The position numbers and the translations under genes were made by a program. Positions 33,476-43,909 of a DNA stretch of 64,000 nucleotides are shown one piece after another. Origin of the DNA: Oikopleura dioica. Lineage: Eukaryota; Chordata; Appendicularia; Copelata; Oikopleuridae. The stretch lies in contig OU015566.1 of NCBI GenBank assembly GCA_907165135.1, forward strand, positions 3,846,501-3,910,500, given 5' to 3'. Position 1 is the stretch's first letter, and each line of letters opens with the position of its first letter. The notes beneath the pieces are model-generated. The model searched no databases, was not told the origin of the DNA, and was given only the letters and a program-made list of their open reading frames with translations.

Positions 33476-34230
33476 AGTAACTAACCCTGTGTCAGGAATC
33501 CTGAGTCTTAACCTTGTTATATTACCTTCGTTATGTAACCTTGATCCGAGGTTATCAAAATTTCTCAAAAGAGGAATTTTCGAAACTCTTGAAAATTGAA
33601 GAGAGGGCAAAAAATGACGCACTCTCGGACCTCATCTGGCTTCGGGAACTGCCCTTCCTGCCTTGTTCTTTTCAATAACGCTTGTTCTAGTGAAGGCTAC
33701 ACCGGAGACATTCAAAGGCACACCGCCGCGGCCATCGAAAGTGCAACCAGAGCCAGCATTGAAAAACGAGGACCGGATTTAGCTTGACAACATTTTTCGT
33801 TTCTTCGCGAAAACAGAGTTATTTAAATGATTAAAGCAGAGATTTTTGAAATTTTGAGATATTATTTTTCGGTGATTATCAGAAATATTATCGGTAAGAT
33901 GATAATTTGGCCGTATTTTACAGAAAATTGGGCCTAAAACTGCTAGAAAATCAACTTTTTGAAAAAAAAATTTGAAAATTTACCCTTTTTTCTGATTTTT
34001 TTTTTGGTCAGAGGAGGCAAAAAATACGAGAATCGACAAAAATTTTCGACAAGAAATTTGAATTTCTGCCAAATTTTTTTTTCTAAAATCTTATTGGTCT
34101 AAAATTTGACCAAAAAATTGGTCGCTTTTTCTGTCGATTCAAGCTAACAGCCCATAAAGACGACCAAATTTTATTTTTTATTTCTGCGAAATTCATCTTT
34201 TTTCTCAATTAAAGTTAAATCCATGATTAG

Positions 34231-35309
34231 GAAGCAGAAGAATAAGCTGGGGAATCAGCAAAAATCGCGGCCTCAATGTATCAATCGAAGATCTTCGCAG
34301 ACGTTCGACGAAATTCGTCGTTTTGGGCCTTGAAGATGTCGGAAAAACAGGTAAGGTCTATTGCTATCTCTTGATCTGAGTGCTTTGTAGCGTTTGTTGT
34401 GAGATTCGTCACAAAGCGATTCATTTCCGAGTACATGTCTGACAGACATTCTTGCTACGAGCACGAGCTGACGTACACTGGCGGAGAGAAACATTACTTT
34501 GAAATCATGGATCTTTCGAATAAAGTTCTCAAAGATCCGGATAATGAAAAGGTATCCAAAAGAAAGATTTCGAAAACGAAATTTAATTTCCGAAATTTTT
34601 AGGGTATCTTTGTGAAATAACTATTTGAATCCTTATTTTGACGATTCGATAGTCAGAATTTAAGGGTATCCAGAAGTTACGAATTTATGCTCTAGAACTC
34701 TTCATAAGCTTCATTTAGATAATAAAATCTTTAGGACCCTTAAGGGTATACGGGGAGAAAACGCTGTTTGAAAATTCCGAAAATTTCGATTGCGGGGTCC
34801 TTAATATTTTCAATTTAGGGTGGAGAAGAATTCGACGACCACATAAAATGGGGCGACGCATTTCTCCTTATGTACTCAACAACCGACCGTGTCAGCTTCA
34901 ACGAAGTCTCCCGACTCGCCATGACGATCAGATTGCTTCATAAAAACACGCATCCAAAGCCCATCCTGGTCCTCATCGGAACCAAGGTCGATCTTGAGCC
35001 GCAAAGAATCGTCTCTGAGCTCGAAGGAAAAAAGCTCGCGGAAAGCCTCAACGCTCGATTCTACGAAGTCAGCTCGAAAGATGACTACAACGAAGTGGCG
35101 AGAATCTTCAGAGAAAGCGCCAATGTCTGCAGGTTAAATATGGTCAAGGTAGGAAAAAGGCCCGAATCACGAGATCCATTCTTTTAAAGACGCCACTTCT
35201 GATGCGCCGAGCTTCCGCGACCGCTCTTCCTCCGAGCAGCAATGGAATGAAGTCTTTTAAATCACGTGGGAAACTCGCTTCCGTTGGAGATGAAGATTCA
35301 GAGGACTAA
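34231..35309 (+). CDS. Divergent Ras-like small GTPase (RERG/RASL11-type)
   Basis: Exons 34231-34350, 34391-34551, 34819-35148 and 35190-35309 join in phase. The frame reads STKFVVLGLEDVGKT (P-loop GxxxxGKT), then RFVTKRFISEY, a switch-II region without a DTAG box (YFEIMDLSNK), DAFLLMYSTTDRVSF, LVLIGTKVDLE (TKxD in place of NKxD) and FYEVSSKDDYNEV (SSK in place of SAK). The C-terminus is basic then acidic (GKLASVGDEDSED) with no CAAX box, as in RERG/RASL11-type proteins. The altered switch II and lack of lipidation suggest atypical nucleotide cycling. The first exon was not found: 34231 follows an acceptor and there is no in-frame ATG. Confidence 0.65.
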
Positions 35310-36004
35310 AGATTGCAATGACTTTATAATTTGTATATTTGTCTAAGAGCCACATTTATTTCTTGCCAGTTCAGCTTTACCTCGTTTCATCAGATGAAAA
35401 TGCTCAATAAACAATACTTCTATCGCTCAATTTTTGAACCGAACTGCCCTTGAAAGAAGGAAATACAATCCAATCCTTATTTTTTTATCGGTTATCTTCC
35501 ACTTACCGTAGTATATCGAAGTCCCCTGCTTGAGGTCATCTTTTGACCACGACATTAATCGCCAAGAACTGTAGTTCCTCAACAAATATTTCATTTCGAC
35601 AGCTCTTCAATTTAGAAAAGGGAGAGTGTTTTTGTTCGAATATTTAATCTTATTTTCGGTTTGAATTACTGTATGAACGTCGGAATACAAGAAACAAAGC
35701 CGCGATAATGTCTTTGTGGTTAATCATTCAAAAGCAATCTCGATCTTGATTATATTTTCATTGAAAATAAGGTTAAGAAAAATCATGTTTTTTCTAAATG
35801 ATCTGGCAGCAGTTTTCTTCTGGGAAAAGAAGGTTTGACCCATTTTCTCGGCTTATTCAAATGAAAAAAAAAAATAATAATTGATATGCACATGAAATTA
35901 ATATTTATGAGCAAAGTCACAAGCATAAGGTAAGGTTATTTCCGTATACCGAGGAAAGGTACGATAGCTGACAGTCTGACAGTAATTTAATCCTAAATAT
36001 CGAG

Positions 36005-36235
36005 TTAGACATTACTGTAGACTTGCCGAACTCGAATGAGACGCTCATATTCTCCACTAAAACCATTAATACGTTCCAGTCTTCTTGATGAATTGCAGTT
36101 TTCGACATTTACTCCTGACTTATTAAGGGGAAATGCATCGATTAATGCATCGACAATCTTGCGCGCTGCAAATTTGAAAGGAATGAAACAATCTATCATT
36201 CCTGTAATTATCGCTTCGAATTTAAATTCTTCCAT
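36005..36235 (-). CDS. Hypothetical 76-residue ORF
   Basis: ATG to stop, MEEFKFEAIITGMIDCFIPF at the start and EYERLIRVRQVYSNV at the end. No family recognised; listed because it starts at ATG and has protein-like composition. Confidence 0.25.
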   Translation of the reverse strand: MEEFKFEAIITGMIDCFIPFKFAARKIVDALIDAFPLNKSGVNVENCNSSRRLERINGFSGEYERLIRVRQVYSNV

Positions 36236-36490
36236 TACAACCCTTTTTGCTTATTCATGAGTCTTTATTTGAAAAGCAATTTTCAGGCTAGATTTTTGAT
36301 TATTATATTTTGGCATCATTTCAATATTTTTATGACAGTTGTTAATTACAGTAAGAAAGGCGCAGTTGTTGTCCGACAGTACCGTTAATGGAAGAATCTA
36401 TTAACTACAGTAACAATCTTCAGTTTTTGTTGAGGATTTTTGATTGATCTATTCGAGTCAAAAGATATGGCGAAATCGTTGTTGACACCC

Positions 36491-36727
36491 TTAAGCATGT
36501 TGCTGTCGGAACATTTCAAGTCTGAGTTGCCTCATGTACTCTTGAAACTGCATCTCTCGCACTTGTTTTTCGCTAGAATGTCGCGAAGACACCACTTTTC
36601 CGTATTTATTGATGTACATCGGCCGTGTTCTTGTATGAATAAATGCATTGTTGATCATTCGATTCCTGTAAATCAGGTCGGCGCTGATGAGATTAAGGAG
36701 AACCAAGATGATATTAATAAAATTCAT
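36491..36727 (-). CDS. Small secreted peptide, 78 residues
   Basis: Starts MNFINIILVLLNLISADLIY, a clear signal peptide with likely cleavage after ISA. The mature part is basic (NRMINNAFIHTRTRPMYINK) and ends in an amphipathic helix VREMQFQEYMRQLRLEMFRQ. It has no Cys and no paired dibasic spacing typical of multi-copy precursors. Function unknown. The dispersed GTTGACACCCTTAA motif overlaps its stop codon. An upstream ATG in the same frame would bury the signal peptide, so 36727 is preferred. Confidence 0.45.
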   Translation of the reverse strand: MNFINIILVLLNLISADLIYRNRMINNAFIHTRTRPMYINKYGKVVSSRHSSEKQVREMQFQEYMRQLRLEMFRQQHA

Positions 36728-36806
36728 GTTTGAGGGTTTTTTCTTTGGAGTTTTTTCTGAGAAGTTTGATGGCAAAGCTTGGCGAAAAAGTTTAAGTACG
36801 ATTTTG

Positions 36807-37193
36807 TTACGCTGGAATTATGTAACATTGCCAAGGTGTAAGAAATGATAAATGTCGTCGGTGGAAACAGGGAGGAAATCCAGGGCGAGAGGGCTTCAAC
36901 AGCTTCTCAAAGAAAAGTTGAGAATTTAAAAGGGCATCTGTGAACTCGGAATAAAGACAATCATCGATGATTTGGTGGGATTGAAAAACCCACATCGGAA
37001 TACAACTGTACTCATTTGACACTAATGACTTGATTCTCTCGACAAGAAAGTTATTCATTTTGACAAGTGTTCGGGGTCCTAAAGAGCTTGCATGTTTTCT
37101 TGCCTGTTTTAAAAGAAAACGTGTACTTTGGAACGGCTCATTGCTGGACATGGAATAAATTAATGCCCAATTATCCCAAATTTGAGTGTGCAT
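36807..37193 (-). CDS. Hypothetical protein, single exon, 128 residues
   Basis: ATG to TAA without introns: MHTQIWDNWALIYSMSSNEP at the start, PMWVFQSHQIIDDCLYSEFT in the middle, SFLTPWQCYIIPA at the end. No signal peptide, membrane segment or motif recognised. Could be a decayed transposon frame. Confidence 0.35.
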   Translation of the reverse strand: MHTQIWDNWALIYSMSSNEPFQSTRFLLKQARKHASSLGPRTLVKMNNFLVERIKSLVSNEYSCIPMWVFQSHQIIDDCLYSEFTDALLNSQLFFEKLLKPSRPGFPPCFHRRHLSFLTPWQCYIIPA

Positions 37194-37636
37194 TGAGTGA
37201 CAGTTTTTGAAGAAGCTACAGTGATTTGAAATGGAATATCTGGCAGCATACAGATTTCAGTACCTTAGGTAGATAATTTGGCTGTGAAAACTTAAGGGTA
37301 TCCCTAAGCTAATTCATTTTTGCTCTATAACTCCATATAAGCTACATCAAAATCGGAAAATTTGTTTTCGACTCAATGAGAATTAAGCAGGGACTTCTGT
37401 TGAAAGAACTTTATCGCCATAAGGTCAATAACATTGCCATTTTGCACGAAAAAGTTTTTCCCCGTCAACTTACAACTGTAGCTTGCCCCTTACGCTCGCG
37501 CGCCGCCTTCTTCCCCAGTCAATTAATATTCCACACTCATCATCGTTGCATTTTTTATAGCGAAACATATAAAACGGCATGTCACAGCGAGTTGCTCACT
37601 CCAACAGAAAGTTGACGAAAAAAAAAATATAAAAAA

Positions 37637-37899
37637 ATGAAGATTTTTGGAAATTTTCTCGTCGCCGCCGTTATGGCCGGATACTCGATGCCGTTTTTGA
37701 AGAGAGGATATTCCATGCCGCTTTTTAAGCGTGGCTACTCGATGCCAATGATCAAACGAGCCCCCTGACCCGAGACGAGCTCGACCAAGCACTAGAACAA
37801 GAAAAGAGAGGATATTCGATCCCGCTCTTCAAGCGCGGCTACTCCATGCCACTCTTCAAAAGATCGCTTACCGGTAGTCAATTCGACGACGAAGAGTAG
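37637..37899 (+). CDS. Neuropeptide-like precursor with five GYS(M/I)Pxx-KR copies (one apparent frameshift)
   Basis: The frame starts MKIFGNFLVAAVMA, a short signal peptide, followed at once by GYSMPFLKR, GYSMPLFKR and GYSMPMIKR. After an acidic spacer (RDELDQALEQEKR) come GYSIPLFKR and GYSMPLFKR, and an acidic end GSQFDDEE. Every copy is seven residues bounded by Lys-Arg, the layout of a multi-copy peptide precursor cut by prohormone convertases. No Gly precedes KR, so peptides would be non-amidated. The frame shifts by one base in the C-run at 37761-37765, between copies 3 and 4; one extra C would make 87 residues. The C-terminal LF recalls tunicate LF peptides, but no known family is matched with confidence. 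Confidence 0.7.
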
Positions 37900-38059
37900 G
37901 GAAACGACTTCACGAGCTTTTCAACTTGTATTTGTGACAAAATGACTTTTTATTTGAAAACGAAAAAAAAACTGAAATAAAAATTCAAAAACACTGACAG
38001 CGTTTTTACGCATTTAATTGTCGATCACACCTTTTTTCAGCTATAGAAAAAAATAGAAT

Positions 38060-38212
38060 AGTGACACCCTTATTTTAAGCACTCGCGATTATCAATGAAA
38101 GGGCGAATAAGGGTGTAACCCCGAAAAAAAAAAGATATAAGGGTGACACCCTTATTCGCTCTTATATTGTGAATCGCGATAAAAGTGCATAAAATAAGGG
38201 TGTCACTTTTCT
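38060..38212. mobile_element. Short MITE with AGTGACACCCTTATTTTA termini
   Basis: The left arm AGTGACACCCTTATTTTAAG is the near-perfect complement of AAAATAAGGGTGTCACTT on the right, with a second internal pair. Same terminal motif family as elsewhere in the window. Confidence 0.65.
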
Positions 38213-38298
38213 ATTTTTTTTTTCAAGAGGGGCGAAAATTCATTTTGAATGTCAAGGATTTTTTTTCCTGCAGAATTGGATCAGCATACCTAATTTTT

Positions 38299-38451
38299 TC
38301 ATTTGAAAAGAGCAAAAACAAGTGTAACGAGCCAAAGTGCCAAAAAATATGCAGAAGCGGAACTCTGCTCAGCGACTTCGCAGACATCGTTGACAGTCTT
38401 CTGACACATTTTTATTTGTTCGTTGTAGTTTGACACTTGCGCCTTGTTCAT
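38299..38451 (-). CDS. 50-residue single-pass membrane peptide or last exon of an anchored protein
   Basis: Reads MNKAQVSNYNEQIKMC, then DVCEVAEQSSASAYFLALWL and VTLVFALFK to a stop. The small-residue SSASA followed by a hydrophobic tail would suit a GPI signal or a tail anchor. An ORF just upstream on the same strand (38668-38486, Cys-containing, MDKSTYCDNIFEAIKLSC) may be its 5' exon, but the phases did not join. Confidence 0.35.
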   Translation of the reverse strand: MNKAQVSNYNEQIKMCQKTVNDVCEVAEQSSASAYFLALWLVTLVFALFK

Positions 38452-39059
38452 TTCTTAATTATTTATAACTATCGAAAAACATTCACTAAAGCGCGATGCA
38501 CTGAAAACAAGAAGGCGTCGATACTGCAAATACAGTTATTCTATCGGCGCTAATGTCTGGCCACAGGTTACAGAGAATCAACAACTTACGATTGCAAGAA
38601 AGTTTTATCGCTTCAAAAATATTATCACAATAAGTCGATTTATCCATTTTCTCTTTTCTGCAAAACAAATCGTTTTTTTAATAATGCAAGGGGGAGAAAT
38701 TCACAATCAAGTTCTTGAAGAAGCCTCACTTTTTGATTACTTTGTTCGAGATTGAAGCTGTTTTAATCAAGTGGATTCAACTATTCAAAGGGATTTTTAT
38801 TTGGCAAGCTCCTGTTGTTGCTCTTGAGTGGTAAAAATGCAGTTATATTCCGGTCTGCTAGTATGCAATTGAATAATTATTGATTGAAAGAAGGGAGGTG
38901 TCTTATTGAGTGACCCCCTTTTCCAGGGCGCTACAGATTCTACCAAATTTTATTATTATATAAATAAAGAAAAGTTTTCAGATGACAGCTATTTCAGTGA
39001 GCAAAATAAAGTAAGATGTGGTAATGATTCGGAAAAGACTTTGATTTTCTGCGGTATAT

Positions 39060-41055
39060 TCATTCTTTGGTACAGTATTCTTCCTTGATTTCTTCTTTGA
39101 AAGTCTTCCCTGCAAGACGATTATCTTGACTTTCGCACCCTGGTAAAAGCATGGGTGTGCATTCGGCCCGAAATCGGGTGTCGGGCCGACCGAGGGCCGA
39201 GCCGAAACGAAAAAATCAGTGTTGGGCCGGCCGAAAGCCGAGCCGAGCCGAGGTGCCCGAAGTGCCCGAATCGGCTTCGGCTCAACTTTCGGCTCGGGCA
39301 ATTTGGGCTAATTTTCGGGCATTTCCGGCAATGATTTTCGGAAAATTAATATAAATCTGAGCTCAAAAAACAACCGATTTTGAGGAAAATCGGCCAAATT
39401 TCTGATGGCAAAATTTTGGATTATCAATTTATAAGGTTATTGGTAGATATCAGTCGAAGAATCAAGCACAGATCTCTGTAAAATTCTTTCTTACTCTCTA
39501 ACTTTGGCCGGGTGCCCGGTTGCCCGAAGATCGGGCCGAATTGCCCGAATGCCCGAGCCTGCCCGAACCTGCCCGAGAGAATTTCAGGTCACCAGCCGAC
39601 CGAGAGCCGAGCCGAACCTGATTTGCCCGAAAAATTTGTCGGGCAGCCGAATGCCCGAGAGCCGAATGCACACCCCTGGTAAAAGACGTTTTTGAGGAAG
39701 CTTGAACTTCAGAGAATTGTAGTTGATTTTGAGACTGAACTTTGATGCTAACGGGCCATTGAAGAGTGAAGGCAGCGGATTGATTGGCAGCGTTGGACGA
39801 GACCTTGATGGTTTTTCAGGGAGAGGCGGCGGAGCATCGGCATTGTTTTCTTCGTCTTTTGGTTCTTCTTTGATGGTTATTTCCTCGGCGATTTCTTCTT
39901 TTATCGACTCAGGAAGTGGCTCACACGAGAATGGCGTGGCAATAGCTTGTTCTTCCTCTACCACCTCTTGCTTGATACAGATCTCTTCGTTTTCGACAAC
40001 TTCTTCTTTTACTGATATTTCTTCTCCTTCGTTTTCTTCTTTGAGAGAGATCTCTTCATCTGCAGCATCTATTTCTTTTTCGCTCGACTGCTGAGTCGTT
40101 GCTCGAACTGCCAGAAGATGGGTTAATGATCGCGCATGATCTTCAATGGGTGAGGCTCGGAAATTTGTACTGCCCTCGTGGCAGAACTATTAATCTTGAT
40201 TCGTTATCGTAGAAACTTATACGAAGCTTACCGTATTTTTTGCGGGACAACATGTTATGGCAGACATTTCCTTGTAGTCGATGCAGATCTAAGACAGGGA
40301 ATTGAGGATTTTCTATTGCTTCATTTTTACCTGACAAAACAGCTTTCCATCTTTAAGGAACAACCAAGGATGTCTCTTTCTCCATTTATTAACCAAAAAA
40401 GGGACGTTGCAATTTCTGTAGTAGTCATTTTGTTGTGCCGCTGCCGACATTTGCGTCGTCGAGTCTGAGGTGTTTTTGGAAGCTTCTTCTTTTGGAGGTG
40501 GTGTTATGCGAGCGGATAAATCGTCGGATACATTCAGTGTCGCCTTCTGCAGGTTTGCATGATCTCCTCTAAGATCCACTTTATCAGCCGTTCGAATCAA
40601 GCCTGCCGCTTCGGCAACAACAATTAAATTTCCAATGGAATTTGGGCTTGGTTGCTGAGTCGCTGCTTGAACAGCGGCGAGATGAGTATGCGTTCTACCA
40701 TGTTGTATGATTGATGAGGAACGGATGTTTGTGATGCCTTCGTTGGAGAACTTAAAATCTTATAACTACACGTAGCGTGACGATGAGGAAGGCTTACCTT
40801 GTTTCTTTGGTCCGAGAAAGCCTTATTAATCGCCGTATAGTCGATGCAGGCCTATTAACACAAATTACAAGATATGATTAAAACTTTTTTGTACTAAAGT
40901 CTTACCTTGCAAAAGAGCTTTCCATCTTTGAGAAACAACCAAGGATTCTTCATTTTCCATTTATTGATCAGATTCGGGATATTGCAGTTTCTGTAGTAGT
41001 CATTTTTCTGTGCCACTGCTGACATTTGTGACGCCTTATTTTCATTTTTAAACAT
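39060..41055 (-). CDS. Two-module zinc-finger (BED/TTF-like) and KEE-rich nuclear protein, MITE in last exon
   Basis: Two related modules are seen. Module 1 has NDYYRNCNIPNLINKW, NPWLFLKDGKLFCKACIDY and a distal SSIIQHGRTHTHLAAV. Module 2 has NDYYRNCNVPFLVNKW, HPWLFLKDGKLFC and IEDHARSLTHLLAV. The CxxC ... HxxxxH spacing resembles BED-type fingers. A long acidic part repeats (I/V)K(E/Q)E motifs (SLKEENEGEE, IKEEIAEE, TIKEEPKDEE), possible SUMO sites, and a Pro-rich region. After LPQKRLLP a 528-bp element intervenes; the frame resumes GCESQDNRLAGKTFKEEIKE and ends YCTKE. Start at the ATG at 41055 (MFKNENKAS); an internal Met at 41025 is also possible. Confidence 0.6.
39150..39677. mobile_element. 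hAT-like MITE in the last coding exon of the zinc-finger/KEE gene
   Basis: Ends GGGTGTGCATTCGGC and GCCGAATGCACACCCC, with an exact 8-bp GGTAAAAG duplication (39142-39149, 39678-39685). The interior is rich in GCCCGA words. On the coding strand the second duplication makes CTTTTACCAG, a good 3' splice site, and precise removal corresponds to a GG-AG intron. Confidence 0.85.
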
Positions 41056-41168
41056 AAAGATCTGAAAAACAGTGTTGCGGATAGATTGCTCTCAGTTTAT
41101 GCGATTTAATTAGAATTAAGAATACAGAAAGAAGAAGACGGATTGAATAATGGAAAGAAGATTTTTTG

Positions 41169-42551
41169 TCACTGGAAAATATTGCACTCGTCGCTCAGAA
41201 GCTCTTCTACAACTTTTGATTCCACAGCTGCCCCATTTCTTCTCGCGAAATCGATCGAGACGGCGAGAGAATTCGGCTTCCATTCATGAGCATTTTCGAA
41301 AACTTGACTGTTGATAGATTCAGCTTGAAAGCCGAGTTGCTCGCCATCGTTTGGAGTTGGATCGGGAGAGGAGGAGAGATCAAGGTCGAAGATAAAAATG
41401 GCTTCTCGCTTGATGTAGAATTCGGTGTGCCAGCAGTAACGAGCCAGTTTCACAAATTTGGCATTTTTTGTGGCGTCGGGAGAGACTGATGCTTCTTCCT
41501 CGGCTTCCTGAATTTTCAATAACTTTTGATGGTATTCGGAATGACAGTGCTTCTGCAATATTGAGGAGTTCATCGAGAAATTTATTTTCAGATAATAACC
41601 CGGAAATAGCAAGCTTACATATATTTATTGATGAAAGAACGAATATAGCTTTAGAACCATTTTAAATCATCTTTAATATAAAATAACAAATCTTAATATA
41701 CCAGAGGCAGAAAAGATAAACGAAATCATTTCACAGTAGTACAACTTGTACAAGTATTTGCCAAAATACTCGCTTATATTTTACTAAAAATGGCGCCAAC
41801 CCCTTTCGCAGTTGTTGATTCTTATCGTTTATCTACCTTATCTTTCCAAATGATTCAGCTACGGTAAATAAAATTGAAAAGCACCTTGCCTTTCTGCATG
41901 CTATCGACAATTCAGAACAAATCAAATCGATAAGCTATTGATAATAAAGCAAAACGGGGTTTTTCTTACCTTGATCAAATTTTCTTGAACAGAGAGGCCG
42001 TAAATCATCCCTCCACCGATGGCAGTATCCAATTTGCCCGGAAAGGTGCTCTTATTCATCGCTCTCTTTCCAATCCACAGCTTCTTTTCACCCTCCATGT
42101 CAATTTTATAGACATTACAGTGCACCCCGTAGCTTTCAATGCCAAGAACTTTGCACAATGCACGTTCGATCGTAAAAAGAGCAGTTTCAGGAAATCGAGG
42201 GTCGGAGCCAAAAGGATAAACGCCGAATTCTTCATTTCTCCAGCCGATTTTGAGCCTTGATAAATTGCATTTTTCAGCGATGGAGGAGAAGTTTTCTTTT
42301 AACTTTGTCGAGAATTCTAGAGCAGCCGCGCTTCTGGATTCAAAATCATTCCCTTTCATAACAATATCTTCATTCTTTCCACAACTAGAAATCTCAAAAA
42401 CCTCTGAAAAGGATTCAATAAGCGGCAGAAGCAGTTTCGGAATGAGGCCAAATCGAGTTCCAGAAGAAGTTGAAAGATAGATAACATCCTGTTGGGTGAA
42501 AATTCGCTTGGCGAGTCCGTTTTTTAAGTAATCGTCAATACAGGAAGACAT
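41169..42551 (-). CDS. Nudix hydrolase (DUF4743/thiamine-pyrophosphokinase-related type), copy A
   Basis: Two exons, 42551-41970 and 41507-41169, joined in phase across a 462-nt intron; 306 residues. An N-terminal DUF4743-like region is followed by ETALFTIERALCKVLGIESY, CNVYKIDMEGEKKLWIGKRA and the Nudix box GGMIYGLSVQENLIKEAEEEAS, split by the intron after IK. The RE of the consensus box is KE, but the metal-binding EE pair is kept. The C-terminal part IFIFDLDLSSSPDPTPNDGE matches the family. Relatives hydrolyse oxidised thiamine diphosphates and similar nucleoside-diphosphate compounds. A tandem paralogue follows upstream. Confidence 0.8.
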
Positions 42552-42758
42552 CTGATTCTGACGATTTCAGTCTATAAAATCAAATATTGAATTATGAAAT
42601 TGTCTTGAAGAAAAACGAGTTATCAGTATATTTTACAGCGAAAACTCATTTTGGTCAACAGATTTGAAAATAAAGTCATTTCGAATCAGCCGATCTAGCT
42701 CTAGCAAGTCATCTTCTTCTCTAAAAGCCCATCTTTAACCCTGGAAACCATCCTAAAC

Positions 42759-43732
42759 TCACCTCAATAACCCTTTTCGAATGCAAAAATCAAGCGTAAT
42801 CGCCATCGAATTCGGCTTCCACTCGCTCAAGTCATCGAAAAGCTCCAAACTTTCGTCGAGCTTGACTCTTTTGAAGTTCTGCGCTTCTCCATCATTGACG
42901 ACTGGAGTGAATTTTTCAGGAAGCTTGAGGTCGAATATGTAGTTAACTTCTGGCTTGACATAGTGAGGAGTATGATAGCAGGTCTTTTGGAAGGAGACGA
43001 ATTTGGCTGCCTTTGAAATAGAGGGAGGAATAGAGGCTTCTTCTTCTGCTTCTTTTACGGCGCATTCGTACAGACTAAATTTTGGCTTCTCAATTTTGGT
43101 ACAATACGAGAAAGAGGTTTTCACCTTGTATTAGCAGGAAGCCCTCCAGCAGCACAATTGTCCAATAAATCGGGAAAATTTGGCTTTGTCTTTGATCTTC
43201 TGGCAACCCAGAGATGATATGCATCCCCAATCTTCGTGTAGCAATTCAAATGCGCTCCAAAAGACTTCATTCCAAAAAGTACGACCAGCGGTCTTTCCCA
43301 TAGAAAAAGTGGCTTTGAAAAATCGTCGGTCAAACTTGGAACCGCCCATTTTTCATTGCGATATTTGATTTCGAAGGGTTCAACTCCATTATCGACGCAA
43401 AGAGAAGACCAAGAAGAGCGAATGTCTTCCTCAAAACGATCGAAAAAGGACTGAAGGTTTCCGGATATTTCTAGCCTGGTTCCGCAAGAAGAGGCAGATG
43501 AATTCGGGCGAGCAAGGACGATGGGGAGGAATTTTCTATGAAGAAACCCGAAATCTTGGCCTAAGAGGTTCAAAAATGAGAGAAGAATATGGAGATCTGG
43601 AAACTAGACTATGAACCTGCACTCTTTTGAAACTGCATGCCAAATAATCGTATCCTCCTTTTTGTGAATTCTATTGTTCAGCTGATCTCTTAGAAACTGC
43701 TTGATTCTCCTGATTCTATCTACCCTTGCCAT
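42759..43732 (-). CDS. Nudix hydrolase, tandem copy B
   Basis: Exons are about 43732-43620, 43563-43124 and 43081-42759. Landmarks are MARVDRIRRIKQFLRDQLNN, QDFGFLHRKFLPIVLARPN, HLNCYTKIGDAYHLWVARRS, NCAAGGLPANTS and ECAVKEAEEEASIPP, then NYIFDLKLPEKFTPVVNDGE. It is the paralogue of copy A and about as long. The Nudix box again has KE for RE. The first intron fits phase only with a GG-AG reading (agtgca|gg...ttag), so the exact donor is uncertain. The tandem arrangement suggests local duplication. Confidence 0.75.
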
Positions 43733-43909
43733 TCTTACAAAAACGCGTTGAAGATTTGAGTTTTTAAAGCTGTTTTTATCTTTAATTTGAATCAAGAAAG
43801 ATATCAATAAAATCTGACATGTGTAAAATTGAAAGAATCATGAACTGAATAATATGATGAATCAAAGGCAATCAGTTAGATCGGACAAATGAAGAAAAAG
43901 TTCATGCGA

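Noticed and set aside
36005-36260. Pair of overlapping ORFs as a gene
   Set aside because: Only the minus-strand ATG frame is kept, at low confidence; the plus-strand one is its shadow.
39151-39695. Arg/Pro/Gly-rich ORFs and a CRISPR-like periodicity
   Set aside because: The GCCCGA words are the interior of a MITE; there are no regular spacers.
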